Source: Pseudomonas sp. 7P_10.2_Bac1 (GTDB taxonomy: Bacteria; Pseudomonadota; Gammaproteobacteria; Pseudomonadales; Pseudomonadaceae). Taken from it: a DNA stretch of 64,000 nucleotides. Location of the stretch: contig NZ_JANLNV010000059.1 in assembly GCF_025465935.1 (NCBI RefSeq), forward strand, positions 124,001 to 188,000, read 5' to 3'. The notes below the pieces were generated by a model. That model ran no database searches, was not told the origin of the DNA, and was given only the letters and a program-made list of their open reading frames with translations. Positions 29,414 through 39,514 of this stretch are shown here, one piece after another. The position numbers and the translations under genes are program-made. Numbering within the stretch: the stretch's first letter is position 1; each line of letters opens with the position of its first letter.

Positions 29414-29816
29414 AAGTCTTCCTCTATCAGGTATCAGGTTGTCAGGGCACCGACAGGACGCCGGTGTCCAACAGCCCCACGAGCAATGGCCTTTGCGAAT
29501 CTGCGCTCGCACTGCTGGCCACCACGCAAGGGAATCAGGCCGTCTGGCCACTCCAGTAAAAGCCCGGCGGGCTTTGACCTGGATCAAACATTGCTGAAAG
29601 AGTAGTCCATTCTCGGCGTGTGGCTAATGTGGCTGGTTGTCGCGTGACAGGTTGTCCCAGGCCCTGAAATAGACAGTTGCAGCCAGAGCGTGTAATGGCC
29701 GACAAGATTTTTTGGCGCGACCGTCGGGCGGTTTTCGGATTGCGTGAGGGCGAGTCATTATTTGTTACAGAAAAGTGATAATCTCGACGTCCCCTGCCCT
29801 CTGCCACGACCTTTCA
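29414..29816. other. Divergent intergenic region between cioA and the MFS gene
   Basis: Carries an ANR/FNR-like box 161 bp upstream of cioA and a small AGCCC/GGGCT hairpin beside it. The rest shows no gene. The two divergent promoters must lie here, but I could not pick -35/-10 pairs with confidence. Confidence 0.5.
29574..29587. promoter_or_regulatory. ANR/FNR-like box upstream of cioA
   Basis: TTGACCTGGATCAA matches the palindromic TTGAT-N4-ATCAA consensus except for one base (TTGAC). ANR is known to repress cio genes at low oxygen in P. aeruginosa, which fits the position. Confidence 0.65.
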
Positions 29817-31034
29817 ATGACCAGCCAGCCTCTTCTGTTACGTCATCACCGGCCTTTTGTGGCCTTCTGGTTTGCCCGTATCTTCACCGCCAGCGCCTTT
29901 CAGATGCTGACCGTTGCCATTGGCTGGAACCTTTACCAGATCACCGGCAACGTGATGGACCTGGGCTGGGTGGGGCTGATCGAGTTTGCGCCACGCGTAC
30001 TGTTTATGCTGCACACCGGGCATGTGGCCGACCGTTATGACCGTCGCCGCGTGGCTGCCCTGTGCCAGACACTGCAAGCAATGATCGCCCTGACGCTGGC
30101 GATCAGCAGCATTCACGGCGACATCACCCGTGAAATGATCTTTGTCCTGGCGTTTTTGCTCGGTGCCGCCCGCTCCTTCGAGCAACCCACCACCCAAGCC
30201 TTGCTGCCCTCAATCGTGCCCGTGGCCTTGTTCCCCCGCGCCGTGGCCGCAGCCCAGGCGGCGCAGCAATCGGCAACCATCGTGGCCCCCGCGTTTGGCG
30301 GTTTGCTCTATGCATTTGGCAGCGTGTGGGTCTACGGCCCCAGCGTGGTGCTGTACCTGATTGCTGCACTGTTAATGAGCAACCTGCCAGCGCGTCAGGT
30401 CGCACTGAATAAAGGCAAAGCAACGCTGCACTCGCTGTTGGCAGGGATTCGCTTTATCCGCAGTCGCCCAGACATCCTCGGTGCCATCTCACTGGATCTG
30501 TTTGCCGTACTTTTGGGCGGTGCGACCGCGTTGTTGCCGGTATTTGCCAAAGACATTCTGCTCACCGGCCCGTGGGGCCTGGGCATGCTGCGCTCAGCCC
30601 CGGCGGTTGGCGCGCTGCTGATGTCGCTGTGGCTGGCGCGCTTTCCGTTCGAGCGCAAGGTGGGGCGCACCATGTTCACCGCTGTCGGGGTGTTTGGCGT
30701 AGCGACCATCGCCTTCGGACTGTCGACCTCGTTCTGGTTCTCGATGCTGGTGTTAGTGATCCTCGGCGCTTCAGACATGATCAGCATGGTGATCCGCGCC
30801 TCGTTCGTGCAGCTGGAAACCCCGGATGAGATGCGCGGGCGGGTCAGTGCGGTCAACGGGCTGTTTATCGGCGCATCCAACCAACTGGGCGAATTTGAAT
30901 CGGGCGTTACCGCCCACTGGATGGGCACCGTGCCTGCGGTGGTGCTGGGCGGGGTGGGCACGCTGTTTATCGCCGGGCTGTGGATAAAACTGTTCCCAGG
31001 CCTGGCCAAGCGTGATCGGCTGGTTGAGGATTGA
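29817..31034 (+). CDS. MFS exporter (EntS-like group)
   Basis: A 405-residue transporter with about twelve membrane helices. The MFS A-motif-like loop GHVADRYDRRRV follows helix 2 (residues about 65-80), and the cytoplasmic loop near residue 200 precedes RFIRSRPDILGAI. The general layout is that of the MFS_3/EntS exporters, which pump out siderophores, drugs or metabolites. It stands alone, divergent from cioA, so the substrate is unknown. The start at 29817 (MTSQPLLLRHHRPF) is preferred to 29775 because the N-terminal sequence then begins just before helix 1. Confidence 0.88.
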   Translation: MTSQPLLLRHHRPFVAFWFARIFTASAFQMLTVAIGWNLYQITGNVMDLGWVGLIEFAPRVLFMLHTGHVADRYDRRRVAALCQTLQAMIALTLAISSIHGDITREMIFVLAFLLGAARSFEQPTTQALLPSIVPVALFPRAVAAAQAAQQSATIVAPAFGGLLYAFGSVWVYGPSVVLYLIAALLMSNLPARQVALNKGKATLHSLLAGIRFIRSRPDILGAISLDLFAVLLGGATALLPVFAKDILLTGPWGLGMLRSAPAVGALLMSLWLARFPFERKVGRTMFTAVGVFGVATIAFGLSTSFWFSMLVLVILGASDMISMVIRASFVQLETPDEMRGRVSAVNGLFIGASNQLGEFESGVTAHWMGTVPAVVLGGVGTLFIAGLWIKLFPGLAKRDRLVED

Positions 31035-31040
31035 CACCGT

Positions 31041-31067
31041 GTAGTCGCTGCCGCAAGCAGCGACTAC
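31041..31067. terminator. Hairpin between convergent genes
   Basis: GTAGTCGCTGC pairs with GCAGCGACTAC around a CGCAA loop (11-bp stem). It lies between two convergent stops and can serve as a terminator in both directions, though long T tracts are missing. It resembles other Pseudomonas GCTGCCGCA-type repeats. Confidence 0.6.
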
Positions 31068-31075
31068 AGGCCAGG

Positions 31076-31513
31076 CTAATTGATGTGCAACTGCGCACCC
31101 AGCCGGGTGAACGGAGCAACCAGTGAGGTGTTACTGAACTGGAACCAGCCTTGCGCGTTGTTACCCAGGTCGAAGGTGTAGACGTAACCCACCGTGGTGC
31201 CTGCACCGTCGCAGGTCACCAATCCCTCTCCTTTGTTACAGACCGGTGTGCGCGCTCCGTTGATCGTCTGCCCATCAAATGTCACGGTCGGCTGTCGTCC
31301 GTAGCCACGTTCCAGCACATACACCTTTATATGCGGCCCACGGTGCTGCATTTTGGTCTGCTCGCGCCCGTCCGACACATCCTCTACAGCCCCCGAGCCA
31401 GAGGCCACCTTGAGAATTTCGATCTGGCTCAATGGCATCGCCGGTGCCGCGCCTGCCCCAGCGCTGATCAATAGCCACAAACCCGCGATGAAAGCGTTGA
31501 TGGTGTGTTTCAT
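31076..31513 (-). CDS. Small secreted protein, DUF4879-like
   Basis: A 145-residue protein with a clear signal peptide (MKHTINAFIAGLWLLISAGAGA, cleaved near residue 23). The mature part, rich in beta-type segments (HIKVYVLERGYGRQPTVTF, GYVYTFDLGNNAQGWFQF), has two Cys residues (VCNKGEGLVTCDG) that could form a disulphide. I think it belongs to DUF4879 (YolA-like) but cannot verify. No enzyme motif is visible. It is a single gene, convergent with the MFS exporter. Confidence 0.72.
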   Translation of the reverse strand: MKHTINAFIAGLWLLISAGAGAAPAMPLSQIEILKVASGSGAVEDVSDGREQTKMQHRGPHIKVYVLERGYGRQPTVTFDGQTINGARTPVCNKGEGLVTCDGAGTTVGYVYTFDLGNNAQGWFQFSNTSLVAPFTRLGAQLHIN

Positions 31514-31723
31514 GGATTCCTCCGATAACTGGCACGCAGTATGCCTTCCTACCTGGCGTTACAAAACATCGCGCCGTTCGGTCAGCAAAGCAGCCAGACG
31601 TTCATGCTGCTGGTATGATGCGCGGCTTTTTCCGACAGACAGAAAAAACTCAGGCCCTGGCCGCCTGTGCTTTGCTGTCGAAAACGATTCAATCACGGCG
31701 CCGGCGGCGCCACGGGGACTGGC

Positions 31724-33019
31724 ATGCTGGAAAGGCTGTTTCAACTCAAGGCACATAACACCAATGTGCGGACCGAGATTCTTGCGGGTATCACCACCTT
31801 TTTGGCGATGGCCTACATCCTCTTCGTGAACCCGAGCATCCTCGGCGAAACCGGGATGGACAAAGGCGCGGTATTTGTCGCGACCTGTCTGGCAGCCGCC
31901 ATTGGTTCGGCGATCATGGGCATCATTGCCAACTACCCGATCGCACTCGCGCCGGGCATGGGCCTGAACGCCTTCTTCACTTACACCGTGGTGCTGCACA
32001 TGGGCCACACCTGGCAAGTGGCGCTGGGTGCGGTATTTATCTCGGCGGTGTTGTTCTTCCTGCTGTCGATCTTCCGCATCCGCGAGTGGATCATCCACAG
32101 CATCCCGCTGCCGCTGCGCTCGGCCATTGCCGCGGGTATCGGCCTGTTCCTGGCGCTGATCGCACTGGGTAACGCCGGGATCGTGGTGGCCAACAAGGCG
32201 ACCCTGGTGGGCATGGGCGACCTGACTCAGCCAAAAGTGGTACTGGCCTCCTTGGGCTTTGCCCTGATCGTGGCTCTGGAAGCACTGAAAGTGCGCGGCG
32301 CAGTACTGATCGGCATTCTGGCGGTGACCATTGCCTCTATCGTCATGGGCGTGACCGACTTCGGTGGCGTAATGTCGATGCCGCCATCCTTGGCCCCGAC
32401 TTTCCTGCAACTGGACATCAAAGGTGCACTGGACGTCGGTCTGATCAGCGTGATTTTTGCCTTCCTGTTCGTTGACCTGTTCGACAACTCCGGCACCCTG
32501 ATCGGCGTTGCCAAGCGCGCCGGCCTGATGGGCAAAGACGGGCACATGCCCAAAATGGGCCGCGCCCTGATCGCCGACAGCACCGCAGCCATGGCCGGTT
32601 CGTTGCTGGGTACCTCGACCACCACCAGCTACATCGAATCGGCAGCGGGCGTGAGCGCCGGTGGCCGTACCGGCCTGACCGCCATCGTGGTCGGCGTGAT
32701 GTTCCTGCTGGCCTTGTTCTTCTCGCCATTGGCGGCCAGCGTTCCGGCGTTCGCCACCGCGCCTGCGCTGATGTTCGTGGCCGTGCTGATGATGAGCGGC
32801 CTGGCTGAAATCGAATGGGAAGACGTGACCGTTGCCGCCCCGGTGGTGATCACCGCGCTGGCCATGCCGTTCACCTACTCCATCGCCAACGGCATCGCCT
32901 TCGGCTTTATTTCCTGGACGGTGATCAAGTTGCTGACCGGCCGCGTTCGTGAGCTGAATGCGCCGCTGATCATTCTGTCGATACTGTTTGTGGTCAAGCT
33001 GGGTTGGTTTAACGCATGA
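31724..33019 (+). CDS. Purine permease of the NCS2/AzgA type (guanine/hypoxanthine)
   Basis: A 431-residue inner-membrane carrier. Diagnostic features are [17 protein letters not shown] near the N-terminus, [18 protein letters not shown], the [17 protein letters not shown] motif and [21 protein letters not shown] near the substrate site. This set identifies the AzgA/GhxP branch, which takes up guanine, hypoxanthine or adenine with protons. The start at 31724 gives [18 protein letters not shown], standard for the family. Its last four bases overlap the trmA start (ATGA), so trmA is probably translated from the same transcript. Confidence 0.9.
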   Translation: MLERLFQLKAHNTNVRTEILAGITTFLAMAYILFVNPSILGETGMDKGAVFVATCLAAAIGSAIMGIIANYPIALAPGMGLNAFFTYTVVLHMGHTWQVALGAVFISAVLFFLLSIFRIREWIIHSIPLPLRSAIAAGIGLFLALIALGNAGIVVANKATLVGMGDLTQPKVVLASLGFALIVALEALKVRGAVLIGILAVTIASIVMGVTDFGGVMSMPPSLAPTFLQLDIKGALDVGLISVIFAFLFVDLFDNSGTLIGVAKRAGLMGKDGHMPKMGRALIADSTAAMAGSLLGTSTTTSYIESAAGVSAGGRTGLTAIVVGVMFLLALFFSPLAASVPAFATAPALMFVAVLMMSGLAEIEWEDVTVAAPVVITALAMPFTYSIANGIAFGFISWTVIKLLTGRVRELNAPLIILSILFVVKLGWFNA

Positions 33020-34104
33020 GTGCTTTGCCGTTTGATTCTGCTACCTACGCCCTGGAACTTGAGGCCAAGACCCAGCGTCTGCGCGAGCTTCTAGCGCCGT
33101 TCGATGCGCCTGAGCCCCAGGTGTTTGATTCGCCGTTGAAACACTTCCGCCTGCGCGCCGAATTCCGCCTGTGGCGCGAAGCCGGCGAGCGGCACTATGC
33201 GATGTTCGCCCAGGACGACAAACGCACGCCGATCCTGATCGACGAGTTCCCGATTGCCAGCCTGCGCATCAACCAATTGATGCCGCAGCTCAAGGCCGCG
33301 TGGCAAGCCAGCGCAGCGCTGAGCAACAAGCTGTTCCAGGTGGAGTTCCAGACCACTTTGGCCGGTGATGCGATGGTCACGTTGTGCTACCACCGCCCGC
33401 TCGACGAACACTGGCAAAACGCCGCAGAGCAATTGGCCAAAGACCTGGATATCAGCGTCATTGGCCGCTCCAAAGGCAAGCGCGTGGTGATTGGCCGTGA
33501 TTACGTGGTCGAAAAACTCGAGATCGCGGGCCGCACCTTCACCTATCAGCAACCGGAAGGCGCGTTCACCCAGCCAAACGGCACGGTCAACCAGAAGATG
33601 CTCAATTGGGCGTACGAAGCTTTGGGCCAGCGATCGGACGACTTGCTGGAGTTGTACTGCGGCAACGGCAACTTCACCCTGCCGCTGGCGACCCGCGTGC
33701 GCAACGTGCTGGCCACGGAAATCAGCAAGACCTCGGTGAACGCCGCCTTGAACAACCTCAGCGACAACGCTGTGGATAACGTTAAGCTGGTGCGTTTATC
33801 GGCAGAAGAACTGACTGAAGCCCTGAACGAAGTCCGCCCGTTCCGCCGTTTGCAGGGTATCGACCTGAAAAGCTACGCATTCGGCAGCGTCTTCGTCGAC
33901 CCGCCGCGTGCGGGCATGGACCCGGACACCTGCGAGTTGACCCGGCGTTTTGACAACATCCTGTACATTTCCTGCAACCCACTGACCCTGGCCGAGAACA
34001 TCGCCCAACTGCACGATACCCATCGTATTGAGCGTTGCGCTGTGTTTGACCAGTTCCCGTGGACGCACCATATGGAATCGGGTGTGATGTTGGTTCGTCG
34101 TTAA
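33016..34104 (+). CDS. trmA: tRNA (uracil-54-C5)-methyltransferase TrmA
   Basis: TrmA makes ribothymidine at position 54 of tRNA with SAM. The 362-residue length is normal. The SAM-binding [16 protein letters not shown], the [11 protein letters not shown] motif and the catalytic Cys in [15 protein letters not shown] are present, as is the C-terminal Glu-containing [10 protein letters not shown]. There is no iron-sulphur Cys cluster, which separates it from RlmD. The gene overlaps the upstream purine permease stop by four bases. Confidence 0.96.
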   Translation: MSALPFDSATYALELEAKTQRLRELLAPFDAPEPQVFDSPLKHFRLRAEFRLWREAGERHYAMFAQDDKRTPILIDEFPIASLRINQLMPQLKAAWQASAALSNKLFQVEFQTTLAGDAMVTLCYHRPLDEHWQNAAEQLAKDLDISVIGRSKGKRVVIGRDYVVEKLEIAGRTFTYQQPEGAFTQPNGTVNQKMLNWAYEALGQRSDDLLELYCGNGNFTLPLATRVRNVLATEISKTSVNAALNNLSDNAVDNVKLVRLSAEELTEALNEVRPFRRLQGIDLKSYAFGSVFVDPPRAGMDPDTCELTRRFDNILYISCNPLTLAENIAQLHDTHRIERCAVFDQFPWTHHMESGVMLVRR

Positions 34105-34115
34105 GCGGCTTGCTA

Positions 34116-34255
34116 CTCACCCCAGCCCTCTCCCTAAGGGAGAGGGCGCCCATCGGGGGTTGCTTTAGAAGCTTGGCGGTCTACCAGCAACAGCGATGCA
34201 CTTGAAAACAACTCGGTCAGTCCCCTCTCCCTCTGGGAGAGGGTTAGGGTGAGGG
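34116..34255. repeat. Composite palindromic repeat (CCCTCACCC family)
   Basis: Two hairpin modules in opposite orientation (CCCTCTCCCTAAGGGAGAGGG and CCCTCTCCCTCTGGGAGAGG cores, each written here only in part) enclose about 80 bp that contains the phrase ACAACTCGGTC. The same phrase precedes a module at 63968-63979. It sits between the stops of trmA and hasF, where the hairpins could also end transcription. Confidence 0.82.
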
Positions 34256-34261
34256 CGGTTT

Positions 34262-35596
34262 TCAAGTCCTGCTGAAATACCCCGCCACCTGCATCAAATC
34301 CGCGTCATTCAATAAACCCGCATAGCACTTTAGCTGCACCCGGGCAAGTAAATAGGCATACCGCGCTTCAGCCAAATCGCGCTTGGCGCTGTACAACTGC
34401 TGCTCGGCATCCAAAACGTCCAGGTTGACCCGCTCCCCGCCACTCACGCTTTTCTGCGTAGCATTGACCAACGCGCTGGCGGACTGCACGGCCATTTCAT
34501 ACGCCCGTACCTTGGCCGCCGCGCTGTTATTGAGGTTGTACTGCTTGCGCAAGTCCACCAGGGTCGCCGCAGTCTGCGCGTCCAATTCGTACTGCGCCTG
34601 AGACAATTGCCGCGCCGCCTGACGGGTCGATGCCGATACCGAACCACCGGCAAACAAGGGCACGCTGAACTGAATGCCAACGCTATTGGTGTCGTACTTC
34701 TGTTGGTAAGTGCTCTCGGAGTCCGAACGGGTTTGCCGACTGCTCGCGTACAGGCTGAGCTTAGGCAAGTGCCCGGCCCGGCGACGCTCCACCTCATACT
34801 CGGCCGAGGTCAGGGCATGCTGCTGCGAGGCCAGTTCCGGGTTATTGGCCAGCGCCAGTTCGCGCCAGCTTTCAAAACGCTGCGGCTCCAACGGCTGGAT
34901 CGCAAAATGCGGCAATGACACTAAAGGATCAAGCTGCTCCACCTGCAACGGCTCCCCCAGCATGGCCTCAAGTTCGCGCAATGCGGCGTCCAGTGCGTCT
35001 TGAGCCTCGATTTCCTGAGCGACCGCCAAACTCAAGCGTGCCTGGGTTTCAAGCACATCGGTACGGGTGCCCTCCCCGCCTTTCAACAACCGCTGGTTAA
35101 GTTGCAAGCGTTCGCTAAACGCCCGTTTCTGCGCCCGACTCAGCTCAATCCGCTCCTGCGCCAGCAAGGCCTGGCTGTAGGCACTCAACACCCGTACCGC
35201 CAAATACTGGCTTTTACTGCGAAAACGCTCATCGGCCAGCAGGGCCTGCGCTGCGCCTTGCTTAAAGCGTGCGTAGGCCTCGTAGTCCAGCAGTGGTTGC
35301 TGCAAGGTCAACGTCGCCGCATAACTGCGGTAATCGCGATCGGTCGTCGTGTGCGATTGCGTGACTTCAGACTCATTGCGCGAGTTGGTGTAGTTCCACG
35401 CCAGCGTCGGCAACAGCGCTGAACGCCCGAGGGCTCGGTTTTCCTGGCCTGCCGCCCGTTCTTCTATGGCCGCCTGGAACGTGGGATCGTTGTGCACCGC
35501 CAAATCATAGGCTTCAAGCAAACCCAACGCCTGTGCCGGGCTAGCCAGCGCGGCACAGAGCATCAATAACCCGCTGCACATTCGACGCACGTTCAT
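34262..35596 (-). CDS. hasF: TolC-family outer membrane channel of the hemophore exporter
   Basis: A 444-residue outer-membrane efflux protein: signal peptide ([23 protein letters not shown]), then two OEP repeats forming the coiled-coil tunnel (for example QAALEERAAGQENR-type and VDLRKQYNLNNSAAAKVRAYE). It is the last gene of hasD-hasE-hasF, overlapping the hasE stop by four bases (ATGA). It would form the outer-membrane exit duct of the type I secretion system that exports HasA. An AprF/PrtF role for a protease is the alternative name, but the operon contains hasA and no protease. Confidence 0.9.
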   Translation of the reverse strand: MNVRRMCSGLLMLCAALASPAQALGLLEAYDLAVHNDPTFQAAIEERAAGQENRALGRSALLPTLAWNYTNSRNESEVTQSHTTTDRDYRSYAATLTLQQPLLDYEAYARFKQGAAQALLADERFRSKSQYLAVRVLSAYSQALLAQERIELSRAQKRAFSERLQLNQRLLKGGEGTRTDVLETQARLSLAVAQEIEAQDALDAALRELEAMLGEPLQVEQLDPLVSLPHFAIQPLEPQRFESWRELALANNPELASQQHALTSAEYEVERRRAGHLPKLSLYASSRQTRSDSESTYQQKYDTNSVGIQFSVPLFAGGSVSASTRQAARQLSQAQYELDAQTAATLVDLRKQYNLNNSAAAKVRAYEMAVQSASALVNATQKSVSGGERVNLDVLDAEQQLYSAKRDLAEARYAYLLARVQLKCYAGLLNDADLMQVAGYFSRT

Positions 35597-36921
35597 TCTT
35601 CCACCAAGGCCATGTGCGTGCGGTCCAGCAGCGGCTTGAACAGGTAATTGAGCATCGAGCGCTCACCGGTGCGCACAAAGGCCTCGACCGGCATGCCGGG
35701 GCGAATCTGTTGCCCGGCCAGTTGCGCCAGGCCCTCGGCGCTGACCTGCGCCCGCAACGTGTAATACGGTTCATCAGTACGTTCATCGACTTGACGGTCT
35801 GCCGATACCAGCGTCACCTCGCCTGCCACCCGGGGCGTGGTGCTTTGGCTAAAGGCGCTGAACATCAGTTCTACCGGCAACCCGGCGTGGACTTTGTCCG
35901 CCAGTTCCACAGGCACCCGCGCCTCAACCAGTAACGGCTCTCCCTGCGGCACGATTTCCATCACGGCCTGGCCCGGCCTTATCACCCCGCCCTCGGTAAA
36001 CACGTCCAGGCCGACCACAATCCCCGCCACTGGCGCACGTAACTGACTGTTGGCCAGCTCGAATTCCGCTGAGGCCAAGCGGTTGCGCAGGTCTTCGGTA
36101 CGCACGCGGGTATCAGCCAGTTGCGTGCGCACCTCTTTCTGATATTCCTCAGTCAGTTGGCGAATTTTCAGGCGCATTTCCTGCACCTGACGCTGTAATT
36201 GACCGATACGCCCATAGTCTTCACTGATCGAACCCAGCACTTGGGCGTAGACCCGCTCGCTGTCCAACAGCCGATTGCGCGGGATATACCCTTCACGGGC
36301 CAGCTCGCGCAGGCCTTGCAGTTGCTCGTCGAGCGCCGTGCGCTGCATCACTTTATTGGCTTGTGAATCACGCACCCCACGCAGTTGCGCCTCAGTACCG
36401 GCAATGCTTTCGCCGATGCCTTGCTGATCGAGCAGCAACGCCTGACGTCGACTGGTGAACAATTGACGTTGCAGTGCCAGGTTCGACGCCACCTCGGGTT
36501 CGCTTTGCAGCGCCATCAACTCAGGCGGAAAACTCACGCGCGCGGCGCCTTCAACTTCGGAATTGAGCCGCGCCTCGCTGGCCAACGAGCCATAGAACTG
36601 GCTACGCAGCGACTGCGCCTGCCCCAGCAGCGGGGTTTCCTTGAGCCGGATCAGCACTTGCCCGGCTTGCACGCTGTCGCCATCGCGCACATCGATGCGC
36701 TCAACAATCCCGCCGCTGGGGTGCTGCACCACTTTGCGATGGCCCGACACCATGACCTTGCCCGACACCGCGACGCCTTTGTCCAGCGGTGCCAAGGCAG
36801 CCCAGGCGAGAAACCCCAAAAAACCGCCAAGCATCAGCAGCCAGCCAAGGCGCGCATAGCGGGTGTCATCCAGTTGCAGCACGTTGCTATCAGAGACCTG
36901 TTTAACGTTTGCAGCACTCAT
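35593..36921 (-). CDS. hasE: Membrane fusion protein of the hemophore exporter (HlyD family)
   Basis: A 442-residue periplasmic adaptor. One N-terminal membrane anchor ([23 protein letters not shown], written in part: about residues 28-48) precedes lipoyl-like halves ([21 protein letters not shown] and [20 protein letters not shown]) and a long coiled coil between them. It joins the ABC protein HasD to the HasF channel. Starts overlap: its ATG shares four bases with the hasD stop, and its stop with the hasF start. Confidence 0.92.
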   Translation of the reverse strand: MSAANVKQVSDSNVLQLDDTRYARLGWLLMLGGFLGFLAWAALAPLDKGVAVSGKVMVSGHRKVVQHPSGGIVERIDVRDGDSVQAGQVLIRLKETPLLGQAQSLRSQFYGSLASEARLNSEVEGAARVSFPPELMALQSEPEVASNLALQRQLFTSRRQALLLDQQGIGESIAGTEAQLRGVRDSQANKVMQRTALDEQLQGLRELAREGYIPRNRLLDSERVYAQVLGSISEDYGRIGQLQRQVQEMRLKIRQLTEEYQKEVRTQLADTRVRTEDLRNRLASAEFELANSQLRAPVAGIVVGLDVFTEGGVIRPGQAVMEIVPQGEPLLVEARVPVELADKVHAGLPVELMFSAFSQSTTPRVAGEVTLVSADRQVDERTDEPYYTLRAQVSAEGLAQLAGQQIRPGMPVEAFVRTGERSMLNYLFKPLLDRTHMALVEE

Positions 36922-38663
36922 GCCTTGCTCACCTCTACGGTGCCAAGCCGGTAGCTCACGTTCATCGCCGGTTTAGGCGCGGCGGGCTTGGGCGCGGCGA
37001 GCACCTTGGCGGTGGGGCCAAAGGCTTGCAACTGACCGTCACGCAGGATCAACAGTTGATCGGTGAGGGTCAGCACGTTGGGTTTGTGGGTAATCAAAAT
37101 CAGCGTGCGCTTGAGCTGTTTGAGTTGGGCAATGGCCTGTAGCAAGGCTTGCTCCCCGGCGTCATCAAGGTTGGAATTGGGTTCATCGAGCACGATCAGC
37201 GCGGGTAAACCGTACAGGGCACGGGCCAGGCCGATGCGTTGCTTCTGCCCACCCGACAGCCCAGCACCGCCTTCACCCAGACGGGTGTCGTAGCCTTCAG
37301 GCATTTGCACAATCAGTTGATGCACGCCCGCCAGTTGCGCCGCAGCCAGCACTTTGTCGGAATCAACTTCTGCGAAGCGTGCGATGTTCTGTGCGATGGT
37401 CCCGGCAAACAGCTGAATGTCCTGGGGCAAATACCCCAGATGCGGGCCGAGTTGCTGTTTGTCCCACTGCGACAGCTCCGCACCGTCCAGTCGAACCTTG
37501 CCCGCCAACGGCTGCCAAACCCCAATCAGCAAACGCGCCAGGGTCGATTTGCCGCAACCCGACGGCCCGATCACGCCCAGCACTTGCCCGGCGGGCAACG
37601 TGAAACTCAGGTTGGCCAACGTTGCGCGCCGCGTACCCGGTGCGCTGGCGCTGAGCTGTTCGACCGCCAACTCACCGCGTTGCACGGGCAACGCCATGCG
37701 CGGTGGCCGCGCCGGATGCGCCTGCAACAAGGCTTCAAGACGCTGATAGGCCAGGCGCGCCGAACTCCATTGCTTCCACACACCGATCAACTGATCGATA
37801 GGGCCCAGCACCCGGCCCATGAGAATCGAGCCGGCGATCATCATCCCGGCGGTGATCTGCCCTTGCACCGCGAGCAATGCGCCCAGACCCAATACCAAGG
37901 ATTGCAGGGCCAGACGCACACCTTTGGACCAGGCGCCGACACTGGCGGTTTTTTCACTGGCCAGGTTCTGCTGTGCCAAAAACGCCGTGTGCTGCGCCAG
38001 CCAACGCCCGCGCAACGTCGCGAGCATGCCCATCGCCTCAATGGCTTCGGCATTGCGTAGGTGCGCGCTGGCTTGCTGAGTGGCTTCGACCGACAACTCG
38101 CTGGCGACCTTGAGCGGCCCCTGCGACACCCGCTGATTGAGCCACGCCAGCAGCATCAACAGCACCGCGCCGCCGAGGGCCAGCAGCCCCAACCACGGGC
38201 TGAACATAAAAATCACACACAGATACACCGGAAACCACGGCGCATCGAAAAACGCAAACAGCGCATTGCCGGTGGCGAACTGGCGCAGGCTGGTCAGGTC
38301 ATTGAGCGCCTGCCCGGCCGCCGGGTTGCCGGTGCGCAATTGCGCCTCAAAGGCGGCGTCGTACACGCGCTGATTCAAGCGCATGTCCATTTGCGTGCCG
38401 AGGCGGATCACCACCTGGCTGCGCACCCATTCCAACGCGCCCATCAGGCCAAACAGGCCGAGGATCATCAGCGTCAGCATCAACAGGGTCATTTCATTGC
38501 CCGACGCCAACACCCGGTCATACACCTGCAACATGTAGAGCGCCGGGGCCAGCATCAGTAAATTGATCACGGCCGAGAACAGGCCGATACTGAAAAAAGC
38601 ACGCTTGTAGGCCGTCAAGGCAGCCCGCATCTCGTTGGCGACATGGGCTTTGGGCCGGGTCAT
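36918..38663 (-). CDS. hasD: Type I secretion ABC transporter for the hemophore
   Basis: A 581-residue protein with an N-terminal membrane domain of about six helices (residues about 20-300) and a C-terminal ATPase: Walker [10 protein letters not shown], signature LSGGQKQR, Walker [14 protein letters not shown] and the switch His in LITHKPN. It has no C39 peptidase domain, as expected for HasD/PrtD exporters of substrates with C-terminal signals. It powers HasA secretion with HasE and HasF. The 124-bp gap to hasA holds a degenerate REP-like palindrome near 38712-38750. Confidence 0.93.
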   Translation of the reverse strand: MTRPKAHVANEMRAALTAYKRAFFSIGLFSAVINLLMLAPALYMLQVYDRVLASGNEMTLLMLTLMILGLFGLMGALEWVRSQVVIRLGTQMDMRLNQRVYDAAFEAQLRTGNPAAGQALNDLTSLRQFATGNALFAFFDAPWFPVYLCVIFMFSPWLGLLALGGAVLLMLLAWLNQRVSQGPLKVASELSVEATQQASAHLRNAEAIEAMGMLATLRGRWLAQHTAFLAQQNLASEKTASVGAWSKGVRLALQSLVLGLGALLAVQGQITAGMMIAGSILMGRVLGPIDQLIGVWKQWSSARLAYQRLEALLQAHPARPPRMALPVQRGELAVEQLSASAPGTRRATLANLSFTLPAGQVLGVIGPSGCGKSTLARLLIGVWQPLAGKVRLDGAELSQWDKQQLGPHLGYLPQDIQLFAGTIAQNIARFAEVDSDKVLAAAQLAGVHQLIVQMPEGYDTRLGEGGAGLSGGQKQRIGLARALYGLPALIVLDEPNSNLDDAGEQALLQAIAQLKQLKRTLILITHKPNVLTLTDQLLILRDGQLQAFGPTAKVLAAPKPAAPKPAMNVSYRLGTVEVSKA

Positions 38664-38787
38664 GAAGAGGGTTCCGTGGAGAAATCACCGGTAAAACTGC
38701 GGGAGTTGACTCGCCAGCGAGGTCATCGCGAGCAAGCCCGCTCCCATAGGATCGGGTTCAAGCCTGTGAAAACAGGGCGTGCCCGTG

Positions 38788-39417
38788 TTAAGCCGCCAGC
38801 GCCCAGTCTTGAGCAGCGTCTTGCACACCAACCAGACCGATATCAGCCGCAAACGCGGTGTCGGCGTGCGCCAAACCAGCAGCCGCCAGTTGGTCGAAGG
38901 TCGAATCGGTGCTCAGGTTGAACTCGCTCAGCAGGGTGTTGAGCACGCCTTCCAAGCCCGCCACGTTGCCGCGCATCAGGCCGTAGATCACGTCCTGAAC
39001 GGCGTTGCCAGCACGGCCAGCATCGCTGGCGGCAGACAGGTCGAGGCCGTTGAAGGAGACAAAATAGTCTTGAAGTGCAAAATCGCTGCCTTTACCACCG
39101 GTCAATCCAGTGCCCAATTGGACGCTGTCCAACTCACCCCACAAATAGTGATTCATATTGTCGCCAGGCGACACAAGTGGGTTATACACATAGTGCAAAC
39201 CATTATCCGTATCGCTACCGGCGATGTAAGCATATTCAGAGTTATTGGCACCAGAAGTAGCGTATTGCTCGCCATCATATTTGCCATCACCCGTGTTAAA
39301 CCCACCGGTATTGCCTGTGCCATGGCCGGCTGTTTTGAAGCCTGTGGACCAGACACTGAGCACGTCTTTAATGGAAATATCACCGAATGCAGAGCTGTAT
39401 GTAATTGAAACAGTCAT
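38788..39417 (-). CDS. hasA: Haem acquisition protein HasA (hemophore)
   Basis: HasA is a secreted protein that takes haem from host or environmental haemoproteins and hands it to HasR. The 209-residue protein has no N-terminal signal peptide. Candidate haem ligands are His32 (KTAGHGTGNTGGFN) and Tyr76 (GLHYVYNP), with His90 (NMNHYLWG) in the place of the Tyr-supporting His83. The C-terminal STFDQLAAAGLAHADTAFA segment and the terminal DWALAA match the exporter signal of HasA proteins. Genes for receptor and exporter flank it. GC is a little lower than in neighbours. Confidence 0.95.
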   Translation of the reverse strand: MTVSITYSSAFGDISIKDVLSVWSTGFKTAGHGTGNTGGFNTGDGKYDGEQYATSGANNSEYAYIAGSDTDNGLHYVYNPLVSPGDNMNHYLWGELDSVQLGTGLTGGKGSDFALQDYFVSFNGLDLSAASDAGRAGNAVQDVIYGLMRGNVAGLEGVLNTLLSEFNLSTDSTFDQLAAAGLAHADTAFAADIGLVGVQDAAQDWALAA

Positions 39418-39451
39418 ACCGTAACCTCTTCCTTGGAAAGTTTTAGTGAGC

Positions 39452-39486
39452 GCACACCCAAGTGTGCATTTACCCGACAGGGTAAA
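39452..39486 (-). promoter_or_regulatory. Two tandem RNA hairpins between hasR and hasA
   Basis: GCACAC-CCAA-GTGTGC (39452-39467) and TTTACCC-GACA-GGGTAAA (39469-39486) follow each other with one base between. They lie between hasR and hasA in the co-directional operon, where a partial terminator or RNA-stabilising structure would allow differential expression. Confidence 0.65.
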
Positions 39487-39514
39487 TTCCTTGTTAAGAA
39501 ATATCGCTTATTTC

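Noticed and set aside
34262..38663. Alkaline protease (Apr/Prt) secretion system
   Set aside because: No metalloprotease gene is adjacent; hasA, hasR and regulators flank the exporter.
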